From Ditylenchus dipsaci (taxonomy: Eukaryota > Nematoda > Chromadorea > Rhabditida > Anguinidae), in NCBI GenBank assembly GCA_004194705.1, contig SADC01001132.1, forward strand, positions 62,001 through 126,000: a stretch of DNA of 64,000 bases. The letters are read 5' to 3'. The translations under genes and the position numbers were made by a program. Below, piece by piece: positions 11,604-22,688 of this stretch; the stretch's first letter is position 1, and each line of letters starts with the position of its first letter. Below the pieces are notes generated by a model. The model was not told where the DNA came from, made no database searches, and saw only the letters and a program-made list of their open reading frames with translations.

Positions 11604-12189
11604 TAGTTAATTGAACGACTTTATCAGGTTCACGAGCCATTAAGTTAAAATTTCACAGTTGATGAATAGTTAATTAATAGAAAAATATAAACAGGAAAAA
11701 GTTAGTTAATACTTGCAGTTACTTTCGAAGTTTGTATTTTTCGCTGAAAATCGGCTTTTTAAGAGGCATTAAAATATTTTGCTGTTAAGTGGAACAGTCC
11801 AAGAACGACTGATACACATAATTTTAAAAGTCAATCCTTTTCGCGGTTTGAAGAGCCGTGACAATGTTTACTTTCAAAAAACGCCAAATATTTAATTGCA
11901 GCAGTTTATTTATTTGAAAAATAGCACAAATAATTTTTCTCTGCTTAATTTATTTTCAAAATATTCCACAGATTCCACTATTCTATTCATCTTATTTCTA
12001 AGACTTTGAATTTTTCATTAAAAGATTTTCAGAAAAAATCGTCAAGCTCTTATTTATTTGTAACACAAAAAGTGTTTTTAACCCTAGAAATGGAGGACAC
12101 ATTGTGACCATATTGTGGCCCTATATGAACCAAATTGTCTGCAAATGAACAGAAAAATTAGTTGCAAGCAGTGCTGTAAATTTTGGAAT

Positions 12190-12470
12190 TTCAGCACCGG
12201 CACCACACCGGGCACCGGCCTGGAAAATTTTGGCACCGGGCACCGCACCGGGCACCGACCTTCAAAATTTCGGCACCGGGCACCGCACGGGGCACCAGCC
12301 TTCAAATTTTCGGCACCGGGCACCGCACCGGGCACCAGCCTTCAAATTTTCGGCACCGGGCACCGCACCGGGCACCAGCCTTCAAATTTTCGGCACCGGG
12401 CACCGCACCGGGCACCGACCTCCAAAATTTCGGCACCAGGCACCGGCGGTGCCGGTGCCGAACCGGTGCC
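12190..12470. repeat. 40-bp GC-rich minisatellite, about 7 units
   Basis: The unit is close to CGGCACCGGGCACCGCACCG followed by GGCACCAGCCTTCAAATTTT. Units differ mainly at ACCAGCC/ACCGACC and TTCAAATTTT/TTCAAAATTT. All three forward frames are open across the array only because of the repeat. The high GC contrasts sharply with its surroundings. Confidence 0.9.
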
Positions 12471-12595
12471 ATTTACAGCACTGGTTGCAATTAGGCTGCC
12501 ATCACAAAATTAAAAAAAAAGACATTTGGACAAAAAAAACATTTTGACCATCTTTGAAGAAAAAAGTGCGTTCTATCTAGTGCCTATTGCCATTT

Positions 12596-13505
12596 TGGGC
12601 TATACTATAGAATCCACCCCCCCCCCGCAGCTAGCGAAAAATTTACTTTTCCTGAAGGGGAAAGGACCCGTCCTATTTTGATTCTCGTGCTCTGAATAGG
12701 CACGGAAACACTTTGGTTTCCGAAAAATCGAAAAAAAAATTTTTCGATTTGCCCTGGTCCCCTAAGGTAAAAAATTTAAAAAAATTCAAAAAAAAATTTT
12801 TTTTTGAATTCCCGCCAAAACATTTTCAAAGGGAATTAGGGCTGTATTGTGAGGGAAAGGGACAAAAGAGGGCCAATAATCACACAGAGCCCATCAATAA
12901 GAAGATGTGGAACATAGTTTTAAATACTGGGGCCTACCGCATAAATAAACTCTGGTATGCATGCTTTTTCATGCATCCAGAGTCACTTTCGAGTGATTTG
13001 TGTCTAAGGTATGTGGGTGTGCGCATCTCAACTCCAAGCAACCAACCCGAAGGGAGCGCAGGATCTTGGTTGGTTAGAGATGCGCGCAATCACTTACCTT
13101 AGACATGATTCCGAGAAGTACTCTTGACCATAAAATGCATATAGAGTCTTTTTTTGCCACGGCCCAGTTGATAAACATGGTAGGACATCCAAAATAGTCC
13201 AGAATTCACTTTTTTAATTATTTTCCATGAAAGTGGCCCTTTTTATCCCCTCCCCTCCCGATACAGCCCTAAATCCCTTAAAAAAGGTTTTGGCGGGAAA
13301 TCAAAAAAATATTTTTTTTGAATTTTCCTAAATTTTTTACCTTGGGGACCAAGGCAAATCGAAATTTTTTTTTCGGTTTTTCGGAAACCAAAGTGTTTCC
13401 GTGCCTATTCAGAGCACCAGAATCAAAATGAGACGGGTCCTTTCCCCTTCAGGAAAAGTAAATTTTTCGCTAGCTGGGGGGGGGGGGGGATTCTATAGTG
13501 TTACC
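12596..13505. repeat. 900-bp fold-back element with a nested hairpin at its centre
   Basis: The left arm (about 12,596-12,870) and right arm (about 13,235-13,505) are inverted copies: CCCGCAGCTAGCGAAAAATT / AATTTTTCGCTAGCTGGGGG and AGGCACGGAAACACTTTGG / CCAAAGTGTTTCCGTGCCT. Between them lies a copy of the 250-bp hairpin family (12,925-13,165), whose own stem is GTCTAAGGTATGTGGGTGTG against CACTTACCTTAGAC. There are therefore palindromes at two scales sharing one centre. Confidence 0.8.
12925..13165. mobile_element. 250-bp hairpin element (CTACCGCATAAA family)
   Basis: It starts near TGGGGCCTACCGCATAAA, passes through GGTATGCATGCTTTTTCATG and the stem GTCTAAGGTATGTGGGTGTG ... CACTTACCTTAGAC, and ends near CGGCCCAGTTGAT. 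Related copies are at 17,870-18,125 and at least four sites in each arm of the big palindrome. No protein and no transposase. Confidence 0.7.
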
Positions 13506-13795
13506 CCATTTTGAAGCGAAAAAAAGATTTTGACTGAAATTAAAAAAAAGTTTGGGATTCCAAAAAAAGACAAACCTTTAAAGCCCTGGTTACAAGTTAC
13601 AATTTGGTTATATTTTAATTATTATTTTGGTACTGCTTCGGCTGACATCACACCTTCAATTTTTTCATTTCGCTGAATTTTTTGCCCAGTTTAATAGATA
13701 ATTTATTCACAGGCATTTTGATTTCAATTTTGATTTCTCATTTTGATCTCAGTTGACCGCTTCCAGCACACAATTTCAGGTAGAATAGCATGGCT

Positions 13796-14035
13796 TACCG
13801 TATATCTTCTAATTAACGCGCCCCTCTAAAAAGCGACCCCCTCACCCTGATTTTGAAAGTTTGTGTCTCGAAGCAGATTTATTTGTATCTGTTTTTCTTT
13901 GCGTACGATCTCTACGATTCTGTTTTTTGGGTTTTGAATTTTTGCTTAAAAACATCAAGATCAACCTCAAAATTTCCCGATTTCTGGTAACCCTTAAATA
14001 AACGCGCCGGCGCGGTAATTAGAAAAAATACGGCA
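13796..14035. mobile_element. TACCGTATT-type MITE, copy D
   Basis: Ends are TACCGTATATCTTCTAATTA and TAATTAGAAAAAATACGGCA, with private inner matches ACGCGCC / GGCGCGGT. About 240 bp. Confidence 0.75.
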
Positions 14036-14301
14036 TTTTGTTTAAAAATTTGAATTGAAAACACAAAAAACCAACAAAATGCAAAAATTGAAGCTGTGAT
14101 GTCAGCCGAAGAAGTACCATTTTTTTAGAGTGTTCACAGTATAGATTCACATGACTTTTATTGTAACACATCGAAAAAATAAAAATTACAAGATAATGAA
14201 ATTGCCTTAACTTGTGACCCATTATTGTTTTGCAGACAAATTGGTTGATATTCTGAGCCACGTGGCTCAGAACGTGCACCACTTTAAATTGAGTTATATT
14301 T

Positions 14302-14499
14302 TTGCTCGTCATTGTCTCATCAGCCCTTAAAGTATGCTATTTTGAAGCTGAGATTATCGGCTTTCTAGATTATGTTATCGTTTTTAAAAAAGTGCTTCTC
14401 GGGAATCAAACTGAGGTTCACGAATGTGACATGACGGTGATCAACCTGCCCTTTCTAGAGATAAAAATTGATCTGAATACACCATTATCACGGCTTTAA
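14302..14499 (+). CDS. Unrecognised open frame, doubtful
   Basis: A 65-codon frame whose second half (GNQTEVHECDMTVINLPF) has a more protein-like composition than the surrounding AT-rich frames. No family is recognised and no convincing acceptor or donor frames it. It could be an exon fragment or chance. Confidence 0.2.
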   Translation: MLVIVSSALKVCYFEAEIIGFLDYVIVFKKVLLGNQTEVHECDMTVINLPFLEIKIDLNTPLSRL

Positions 14500-14824
14500 C
14501 TGGGCTTGTCCGGGGCGGTCTAATTTCTAACCGACGAATTAATGCTTTATTTGACACTACCTTTTTTTGAACTGCTTTGAACAAAAAAATGTTCTGCAAA
14601 ACTATTCAAAGGCGGTAATATTTTTTTGGGGGAAATGTATTTTTTTGAAGGGAAAATTTACCTTTTTTCGGGGGACCGTTTTTATTTTGATTGATGTTAT
14701 CAAATTTTCTCTGTTTTGCAACTCTAGTTTTTAAAAGGTATCAGTTCTTGCATCATCTTTGCAAAATATGAGACCGAAGCAAAATAGAAAAAAGTGCTGT
14801 CAAACTAAGCATTTAGTCAACGGC

Positions 14825-15010
14825 ATAGTTGGACCGCCGCCGGCAGTACCCCTTCGGTTACCTTTGGCGGCCTCCCGGCGGTGCCCGGCGGTCATAGTTT
14901 TTTGAGATGATTGTGCCGCTCTCATCTCAAAAATCTACGACCGCCGGGCACCGCCGGACACCGCAGGGGGCCACCGAAGGGGTGCCGCCGGCGGCGGCGG
15001 TCCAACTAAG
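14825..15010. mobile_element. GC-rich palindromic MITE with 9-bp target duplication
   Basis: The arms are ATAGTTGGACCGCCGCCGGC and GGCGGCGGCGGTCCAACTA, with the inner palindrome TTTTTGAGATGA ... TCATCTCAAAAA. The direct repeat GTCAACGGC lies immediately outside on both sides (14,816-14,824 and 15,011-15,019). A 9-bp duplication is typical of Mutator-like insertion (family knowledge). No ORF. Confidence 0.75.
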
Positions 15011-15150
15011 GTCAACGGCTCGAAATAAGACGACCACAAACAACTAACATCTTAGCGATAGCAAGAGGGTATAGTATTATACCGCCAGTTTTTTACAGAG
15101 TCAGGTAGACCTCTGAAAATTTTAAAATTATCAACTAAAAATAATATTAA

Positions 15151-15386
15151 AGGGGCATACCAGTCAGTTAGAGTAAAAAAAAGCGGTGACCAGCAGTGTG
15201 TTTCTACCTTGAACTCTTTTCATTAGCGTTCTACCTGATCTGATGAAAGTTTTCTGCCTTAATTTAAAAAGTAGTATAAGGTCCTCAATTTCAGATTTTC
15301 CACGAGAAGAATCAAAACAAGTATAATTTTTAAATAATTGCTGGTCCCCGCCTTAATTTTCACTGTTACGCGCTGGTATGCCGCTT
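15151..15386. mobile_element. Diverged TTAA-type MITE
   Basis: The left end is TTAA-AGGGGCATACC and the right end GCTGGTATGCCGCTT-GA, with inner matches GCGGTGACCAGCAG / CTGGTCCCCGCC. Related to 11,205-11,445, but the right TTAA has decayed. It lies just upstream of the BTB gene. Confidence 0.55.
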
Positions 15387-15493
15387 GAACTCTGAAATCT
15401 CAGTCAAAATTTAGGTTGGGGGAGGCGGTATAGGCAGGTTTAATAAAGCAGGGGCGTTAATTAGAGGTGATATGGTACCCAATATTTTAGAAG

Positions 15494-18400
15494 ATGGGAA
15501 ACTATGAGACGGGAAACTACGAAGAATATGTGATAATAGCAGAAGAAGAATTAGAATGTATGTCTGCTAGATGGGTTGCTGATGCCAAATTTGAATTAAT
15601 CAAACAATGTGTGTACTGCAGAGAATGCATTGCTGAAAACTCAGAAATTACTGCTGAACTTGTTTCTGTAGATGAATCAGGCGCTTGGTCGACTTCTATA
15701 CATCGTTTTAGCGAGGACACTAAAGCTGTTGCTGGTGTAGAAAGACCAGTTCTGGTAGTTGTGCGAGTTATAAAACAAAAAGACTCATTTGTAGACTCTT
15801 TCAACAAGTACTGGGCCAATGATATTACTTTTATGGTAAATGATGTAGAATGCATGGGAGATCGAAGATATTTGTCCGCTATTTCTTCAGTATTTGACAA
15901 GATATTAAATGATAAGCGTTTTATTGAGAGCAATCAAGACATTATAGTGCTGGAAGACATTAGTTCGCCTGAATTATTCAATGATTTTTTACTGGCTGTT
16001 TCAAAAGAGCGTGTACAGGTAATTTTTTTATGTACTTCTGTTGAAACAGTCGGAATAGTTATACAGTTGACTCTCTATATGTCAAGATGTTGATTGGGCT
16101 TCCAGGAATTATGAGTTTAAAAAAGTCAAGGATTAATAGACCCTTAAAAGACCATGGTTTTTTCGCGTCCCCGCTAATTCAAATTTTTTTCCTAATCATT
16201 GAACCTCTGTGTTGTGTACTGTGTTTGAATCACCATTTGTCTTGTAGTGATTCAAACTTGTTGTTAGTATAAAAGGGTCTGAACGTCTCGTTCAGATCAG
16301 TTTGTGTCCGAATAAAGCTATTAAGAAGTCGTGTGCTCTCGTCTCTTTCTAGCTAGCAACCAAGGATACAACACTCTGTACGGGTTTTTCCACTTGGTTT
16401 TTAACAAAACAAGGCCTATAATTTAATTTTAGGTATAGTTTTGTTAAAAACCAAGTTGATAAATCCGAACAGAGGTTTAATGATTAGGAAAAATATTTGA
16501 ATTGGTGAGAGACAAGCGCTGCGCGCAAAAAATATTTGAATTGGTGAGAGACAAGCGCTGCGCGCAAAAAATATGGTCTTTAAGTTGTAAAAGCCCAGGT
16601 ACTCCCCTCCAAAGAGTATGAGTTCTCTAGCCGGAGAACAGGGTGGTGCATATCCAGCAAACCCCAATTCATCGTAATAATGTATTTCTGCGAGAAGCGG
16701 CGAAACATCCGCAGTCACTTGCTAAACCTGTAATAGAGCTTTAAAAAGTACCTATTTTCAAGTAATTTTTTTATTCTAAGCTGTTATAGTATACAAAATT
16801 TCCTAAGCAGTCCAAATTACTGAACAGAATTTCTAAAAAATGCATTGTCATTAAGATATAAGCTAAAGTTCAAAAATACAGGTAGATACTGTCTGTTTTT
16901 CAACTATAGGTTATATTTTAAAGCCGATTTTTTTTGCGAAATTCTGTCAAGTAATTCGGGTAGCGAAAGAAATTTTAATTACCATGACGTCTTAGAATAG
17001 TAAAAATTTGCCCGCGGCCGAAATTTGGCCGGACATAATTTGCCCGGACGAAATATACCCGTGCCAAAATTTGAGGCCCGAACCATTACGAAAGTACCAA
17101 AATTAGCAGGATGCGGCTTAAGCCACGTGTATAACCACTCCCCTCAACCGCCAGAATGGGACCAGAACCACCAGTATGGGTCCCAAATCATGCGGATACC
17201 CCAACTACCAGAACGGGGACCGAACTAGCAGGGTTGGGCCCCTGAACCACCAAGATAAGACCCAAACCACGTGGATACCCCTCCCTTCTCCCCCCTAACT
17301 ACCAGAATGTGGCTTGAACCACCAGTATAGATCGAACCACTACGAAAGTACACCAAGCTGCAGGATGGGCTCAAACCATGTGGATAAACCCCCAAAAACC
17401 AGAAAAGAGCCTGAACTACCTGTAGACCATACAAGCGCTAAGGATCGATGAGGTTAAGCGGTAAGTTTGGGTCACCCACTAAGAGGGTATCCAAGAGGAA
17501 GAGGGGTTCCCAAGAAGTGATAAGCAACATGGTATGTGATGGATCAACACATACGCTCATAAAAATTTCAAAATACGACAAAGGCGCCCATAGGCGCTTT
17601 TTGTCTCTAGTTTTCAAATATTCGTATCTTATTTTTTTTTCAATATCATATACCAGACAAAAAAAAGATTTCAAAATTTCGACCCTACAGGAGTATACAA
17701 CCCCCCCCCCCCTCCCCCTCAAATTAAATTTTTTTAAAGTGTTTCCAAACACCCTATATCGACCTAAAATCGCCTCAGGAGTTAAAAAAAGACATTATTT
17801 TTAAGTTCTGGTCAATAAAAAATTAGTTTTGGACATTCTGAAATTTTGACCATTTGCCTGTTTTGGCATGTTTTGGTAGCTGGAACTGGGCAAAAAGAGT
17901 CTCTATGCATTTTTGTTCAAGAGTCTTTTCGGAATTATGTCTAAGGTAAGTGAGTGCGCGCATCTCTAACCATCCAAGCCCCCTGCGCCCCTTCGGGGGC
18001 GCAGGGGGCTTGGTTGCTTGGGTTGAGATGCGCACACCCACATACCTTAGACACAAATCACTCGAGTGTGCTCTGGAAGCATTAAAAATTTGCATACCAG
18101 AGCTTCTTTATGCGGTAGTCTCCAGTTAACAAAAAATATTCGGGTAGCGCCGAAATTTCTAATATCAGACACCTTAATTATGAACGGGTAGAGAGAGTGA
18201 GTGAGAATGTCCAATAGTAATGCGATGCGCTTATTTTTCGGCTGAGTCTTTCTTATCTAACTTCTTGACATTCTTTTCGTTTCTTCTATTTGTTATTTTA
18301 GGTTCACTGGTCTGGTAAGTTTTACTTTCGCTCAACATTTGAGATGCAACTGTACAGCTTGACTAAGTCATCAATGCACATTGCGTCAAGTCAGAATCTT

Positions 18401-19514
18401 TTCGTCTATGTGACAACTATGGACTTCGTCGAGCTGCATGTGGTCGAGGTGACACTCTCTATGTACCTTCGTGCTCCACACCAATGACAGTATGGCTAGG
18501 CCTTTGTAACATTACTGTCAGGGCACGTTAACTTCAAGAGGCTGCCTAGCCAGAGTTCTCTTTTCTGACATCATTTTCACTCTTTCTTACTTTCAATCTG
18601 GATTCCAGGCTTAGCTTCAGTTGCTTCTTGTAGAAAGACCGAAAAGCTCAGTCTAGCTTAAGATAAAGTTATCCTGTGCAGCGAAAATTGAGAGTGTGAG
18701 TCTGTTACACGGTACTCAAATCGCACAAGCTGACCTCTGATCGATCGATTCCTGGTTGGCCCCTGTTACCTGTAAACTTCCGAGATGACCTGAAAATGAG
18801 TGAGATGAATGTCAGAAAAAATGACTCTCGCTAGACAGCCTTTTAAAGTCAACGTACCCCGACAGCTATGTTACAAAGGCCTAGTCATACTGCCATGGGT
18901 GTGGAGCACGAAGGCACATAGAGAGCGACACTTCGACCACATAAAGCCTGACAAAGTTCATAGGTGCAATATAGAGTGGCGTACGCAGGAATTTCTGACG
19001 GGGGGGGGGGGGTGTTAGCACCAGGCCATTTTCAGGCCATTTTACCTACACCGTTTTTCAGAAAAATCTGACGGGGGGGGGGCACGTGCACCCCCCCCCC
19101 TTGCTGCAAAATTCCGAAAATTTACTGCAAAATTACGAGATTTTGATGCAAAATCACGAGAATTTGCTGCAAAGTTTCAGTTTACCCATCATAAACGTAA
19201 TTAAAAATTGATTAATTGTTTATTTTCAGCCTAATCCTAAGAATGTTTTCGGATTGATAGAACTGGCTGATCGATTTGATGTATCATTTTTGCTAAAAGA
19301 TTGTCAACGGCACCTCAAACTGTGCTACGAACACGAAATTATTGAGGTATTGGAGGTGGCAGACAGACATCAATTAAAAGAACTGCTTTCCTACATTGTG
19401 GCAACCACGCCAGTTGATCAATGGAAAGCACTGAAAGAAGATGACAAAAAACGATTGAAAAAATTAGGAAAGTTTTTCTGGGTCAAATTATGTCAAAAAC
19501 ATGTGCTTATGTAA
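15494..19514 (+). CDS. MATH-like/BTB domain protein, two exons
   Basis: Exons are 15494-16018 and 19230-19514, giving about 269 residues. The donor is CAG|GTAATT and the acceptor TATTTTCAG|CCT, both phase 0. The N-terminal ~110 residues (ARWVADAKFELI ... VLVVVRVIKQ) look like a degenerate MATH-type domain. From about residue 113 the BTB core reads NDITFMVNDVECMGDRRYL, SSVFDKILND, IIVLEDISSPELFNDFLLAV. It continues seamlessly across the intron into NPKNVFGLIELADRFDVSFL and LEVADRHQLKELL. BTB proteins of this type act as CUL3 ubiquitin-ligase adaptors, and the family is expanded in nematodes (family knowledge). The ATG lies three bases after an ATTTTAG acceptor. AATAAA lies a few bases past the stop. 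The 3.2-kb intron is packed with repeats. Confidence 0.85.
16168..16575. mobile_element. Palindromic MITE interrupted by a solo LTR
   Basis: The left part is TCCCCGCTAATTCAAATTTT through CATTGAACCTCTG. After the LTR it resumes with ACGGGTTTTTCCACTTGG, then AACAAAACAAGGCCTATAAT and its inverted copy, then AGGTTTAATGATTAGGAAAA and TTTGAATTGGTGAG. An uninterrupted relative lies at 60,140-60,345. The right end carries a tandem duplication of about 39 bp (16,491-16,570, GAGAGACAAGCGCTGCGCGC). Confidence 0.75.
16210..16373 (+). mobile_element. Solo LTR of a retrotransposon, 164 bp, TSD CTCTG
   Basis: It begins TGTTGTGTAC and ends GATACAACA, the TG...CA inverted termini expected of an LTR. It is flanked on both sides by CTCTG (16,205-16,209 and 16,374-16,378), a 5-bp target duplication. 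Inside are TATAAAAG (16,268-16,275) and AATAAA (16,311-16,316) about 40 bp apart, so promoter and polyadenylation signals are in order on the plus strand. No internal coding region remains, consistent with LTR-LTR recombination. The 5-bp duplication fits Gypsy or BEL/Pao; I cannot tell which. Confidence 0.8.
17020..17440. repeat. Degenerate tandem repeat
   Basis: Irregular repeats of motifs such as GAACCACCAGTATGGG, AAACCACGTGGATACCCC and CCGAACTAGCAGGG, with no fixed period. Intronic in the BTB gene. The open frames across it are by-products. Confidence 0.6.
17870..18125. mobile_element. 250-bp hairpin element, CTACCGCATAAA family, minus orientation
   Basis: Stem GTCTAAGGTAAGTGAGTGCG ... 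CACATACCTTAGAC, with a GC-rich inner hairpin CCCCCTGCGCCCC/GGGGCGCAGGGGG. It ends near CTTTATGCGGTAG. Intronic in the BTB gene. Confidence 0.7.
18415..18970. repeat. Fold-back element with about 175-bp arms
   Basis: The left arm (18,415-18,600) contains ATGTGGTCGAGGTGACACTC, CTTCGTGCTCCACACC and CTAGGCCTTTGTAACAT. The right arm (about 18,785-18,970) holds their inverted, somewhat diverged copies (ATGTTACAAAGGCCTAG, GGTGTGGAGCACGAAGG, CGACACTTCGACCACATAAA). A spacer of about 190 bp separates them. Intronic; no protein. Confidence 0.8.
18995..19105. repeat. Poly-G / poly-C cluster
   Basis: Runs of 12 G, 10 G and 10 C lie within about 100 bp, with the repeated phrase TTTCTGACGGGGGG / AAATCTGACGGGGG. 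The G-runs could form G-quadruplexes. Lengths of such runs are unreliable in assemblies. Confidence 0.6.
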
Positions 19515-19866
19515 ACCAAATAAATATACTGTTTTTACCAAAAATTTTCTTGATGTATTTTTTATAGTATTTGGACTTAGTAAGTAGCGCTGTTTTTTTA
19601 TTTATTTTTACTTTGCTCGAGCTTTGGCCGATGTGTCACTCTCATAGATGTTCTCTTTTGTTCCCTGATGTTCGGGGGTAGGCCAGCGTACGGAAGTTGT
19701 AGCTAATAAATAGTTTACGCACTTCTCTGTGGTCTATCACACATATTTAGGTGCTCTTTACTCAACTTTTAAAGGGCATAAGTTTAGGGGTGGGGGAATA
19801 TCCTATACTAGGGTCGAATTTCGTTATTTTTCACTACGGAATGCGTGAAATCATTAAATAGTGTTA

Positions 19867-20098
19867 TTAGATGGTGATTTTCAGTAATAATAAAAATTCA
19901 ATAAAAATATCGTGCATTTTTCGAGTAAAAAGCTCTCTTCCGACAATCAATGATACGAAATTTTCTTTTCGTTGACAGGATGGTTCTTTAAGGTGAACCA
20001 CTGATTGATCACACTTCATTACTGAATTATCCACCCTGTTTTCTGCTAATTTTTCAGATATTGTTGTAACTGTTTCTACAAAAGCAGGCAAGCAAAGC
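19867..20098 (-). CDS. Unrecognised minus-strand exon candidate
   Basis: A TGCTTTTGTAG acceptor-like site is followed by an open frame containing ETVTTISEKLAENRVDNS, SVVHLKEPSCQRKENF and GRELFTRKMHDIF, ending in TAA. The composition is protein-like, with charged residues and few of the F/K runs seen in chance frames here. No family recognised. It could be the last exon of a gene lying to the right. Confidence 0.3.
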
Positions 20099-20099
20099 G

Positions 20100-20690
20100 A
20101 AGTTAACTTTGCTTGCAGATGTGATTTTTTTTCATTTGTTTGTGTAAAAAAGGTTTAAGTTGCTTTGTGTACCGTCCTTTATTTGAAAAGAAAAGTAAAT
20201 TAATCTGAAAATGAAAACATTATTTTATTTGATGCATAAATTACTGATATTTTGAAATTTTTAATTTCATGTGTTTTGTTATCATTATGTTTTGATTTCG
20301 CATTAGGCTCAAAGTTGTCCATATCAACAATTTTTTTTGAATTTTTTTTATCAATTAAATAATTTACGATAAAGCTCTCTGTTTCAAATTTTCTAAATAC
20401 ACTATTTAAAATTTTTTAAGTGATTATAAAATTTTGGATTTTTTACACAGTTGTGAAATAATCTACTTCGATCAAATCTCATATGCAAAAGCACTTTTTT
20501 AATTATTTTTCGGACATTGTATTCCGCATGAAATTAGTGATGAGATTCCCCACATCATTTTTTCTTAACCGATTTTTATATTTTAAAAATTAATCAGAAA
20601 AACTGTGCGAAAAATCGTATATAGTTCAAAAAGTTTTATTACAGTCAAAAAATATAAAAATAAAATTTTTTAACAAAACATTGACATTTT
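20100..20690. other. AT-rich interval without visible feature
   Basis: Long A/T runs, no exon, no inverted element and no tandem repeat that I can see. Confidence 0.5.
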
Positions 20691-20890
20691 TAATCAAAAA
20701 ATAATGATCCTAAATGCTGTGGACTACGACCCTGAAATTCCTGCCAGATTTTCGCTTTTTTCTGCGACGTTTCGCTCTTATGTAACATTATGTCATAATA
20801 AATCGGCAACAAATTTTTTACAGCACTAGCTCTTTTGGTCCCAATCATGTGGTCTCCGAAAACAGCCAAATTGAAAATTCTCAAACAGTT
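20690..20890 (-). CDS. Unrecognised minus-strand terminal exon candidate
   Basis: The frame reads RIFNLAVFGDHMIGTKRASA, VKNLLPIYYDIMLHKSET and KAKIWQEFQGRSPQHLG, then a stop. The composition is convincingly protein-like. No domain recognised. No upstream exon was found, and the start codon at 20,884 is not certain. Confidence 0.35.
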   Translation of the reverse strand, partial: NCLRIFNLAVFGDHMIGTKRASAVKNLLPIYYDIMLHKSETSQKKAKIWQEFQGRSPQHLGSLFFD

Positions 20891-21945
20891 TCGAATCCGG
20901 GTGGTAGCAAAAATTTGTTCTAACTAAAAATTGTGTCAAGAATCGGCTTTGTTGGCTTTAGGTAAATTCATCCTCAACATATTCATCCTCGGTAAATTCA
21001 TCCCCTAATTTTCAAATTCGTGCATTAAAAATGCCGTTTTGGGAGGTATTTTTTTAGTTTTGGTGAAATTGGGTTATGATAGAATCAATTATTTCAATAA
21101 TTACTCGAATAACACCCTACAAAACGTCATTTTATCACTATCAAACCATCATTAGCATGCCCGAGTTAGTTGAGAAAACAGGTTTTGGAAACCGAAAAGG
21201 TAAAATTTTTTTGCTCCAAGTGGATGACTACTTGGTTTTAGTTAGTGCATGGGGCATCCAGATGATCCAGCTACCAACATGGTAAGATGCAATTTGAAAA
21301 TAGCCTAATAAACAACATGGATACTGCATCTGAATAATTCCATTAAGGTACGACTAGCTAGAAACTACAATCCACTCCACCAAAGTGCATATCGTTATAT
21401 AAGAGCAAAAAAGGGCAGAAAAAAAACATGGCAAAAAAAACTTTTTTTGAACCAAACTTGAAAAACGTGGCAGACTGAAGCCAAATCGTGGCAGAAAAAA
21501 GATTGATCCAAAATTGAATTTCCGAACGACCTAATATTTTGGGGCCATGAGAATAATAGGTTTATAGGTTTAGAACCTTGGGCGGGTTGGTCGACCGACC
21601 GTCGGGCTGGCCAACCAACCCAACCTTAACCAATGTGACCGGGGCTAGGTAGGATGTTAATATGAAAATTTTGTGCTGCCTGTTGCTTTTTATAGTCTGA
21701 TTATATATGCCAGTAAACAGCACTGTTAAAGTCTGTCTAACCACTTTCCCATAGTGACCACACAACACTTTTCTTCAAAATTTTTTGATAAATCTCTTTT
21801 TGTCGAGTTCCAGAGAGCAAATGCACGGCCACAAAATGATATAATTTTCAGATTTTGTGTAAAAAAGTATAGGAATAAAATAATGGTCAATCTGATAAAA
21901 AAAATTAGTTTACATATTAAAAATGTTATTTAATTTCAATGAAAA

Positions 21946-22215
21946 TACCGTATTTACTGTATTAAGTCCCCATGGGGAGTTATTTTTCAACCTCTAAAAA
22001 ATCGAAAAATTTTGAGGTCGATTTTGAGATTTTTGGGTGCTCAACCGAAATCTGAAAAGTGTAATCACGTAAACTCGCGGCAACTAAGAAAACGCAAAAA
22101 AAAACAGATTTGCGAAATGTTCGCTCTAGGCTGAGATATAGGGTCCGTAGGGTGGGGACTTATTAGATGGTGGGGAGTTATTAGAGGTTGGGGAGTTAAT
22201 ACAGTAAATACGGTA
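21946..22215. mobile_element. TACCGTATT-type MITE, copy E
   Basis: Ends are TACCGTATTTACTGTATTAA and TTAATACAGTAAATACGGTA, perfectly matched over 20 bp, with inner AAGTCCCC and GGGGAGTTATTAG. The interior has GAGATTTTTGGGTGCTCAAC, shared with copies A and F. About 270 bp, just upstream of the zinc-finger exon. Confidence 0.85.
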
Positions 22216-22291
22216 TACAAATTATCCCCTTTTAAACTTTTATTTGATTTTTATAATTTCATTTACGGGTCTACAATTAAATATTTTTCAG

Positions 22292-22494
22292 CTGTTCATA
22301 AAATGTATTTCGAGGAGTCCAAGTTTTATGAGTGCCAGCTTTGTGGATTTGGTTGTTCCGAAATGCCCAAAATAGTTGACCATGTTCTGTATAAACACAA
22401 TAAGATGTACAAAGGGACTTTGGCAAACCCCAACTTTGTGTCTACCACCTTCGATTCCATGGAAACAAATGGATTGATTAAAAATACTTTATAA
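22292..22494 (+). CDS. C2H2 zinc-finger protein, terminal exon
   Basis: Acceptor ATATTTTTCAG|CT. The frame begins VHKMYFEES, which looks like the last histidine of a preceding finger. It continues FYECQLCGFGCSEMPKIVDH and VLYKHNK, a complete Cys2-His2 finger (C-x2-C ... H-x4-H), then a 30-residue tail and TAA. C2H2 fingers bind DNA or RNA (family knowledge). Upstream exons were not found within the preceding 2 kb and must be distant or missing. About 60-65 residues are visible. Confidence 0.7.
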
Positions 22495-22688
22495 GAAACA
22501 ATCATTGATGAAATTATAATGGGTTAAAATCTCCCAGCTTAGGTTTGATTTTGTACGTCTAATTTTCAAAAATCTTTTTGATGTCTTCTGAGTGATTTTC
22601 AACTATTTTGTAGCTAGCCTGTAACTCTGCTCTTGTAATTTTAAATTTCTTTTGATATATGCTTTATTAGATTGTTAATAAAATCTTG

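Noticed and set aside
12115..12547. Three overlapping plus-strand frames rich in GTGHRTGH
   Set aside because: By-products of the 40-bp GC-rich tandem repeat; all three frames are open because the array contains no stop.
12596..13505. CRISPR-like or regulatory array
   Set aside because: Repeats are inverted rather than regularly spaced direct repeats, and the context is eukaryotic.
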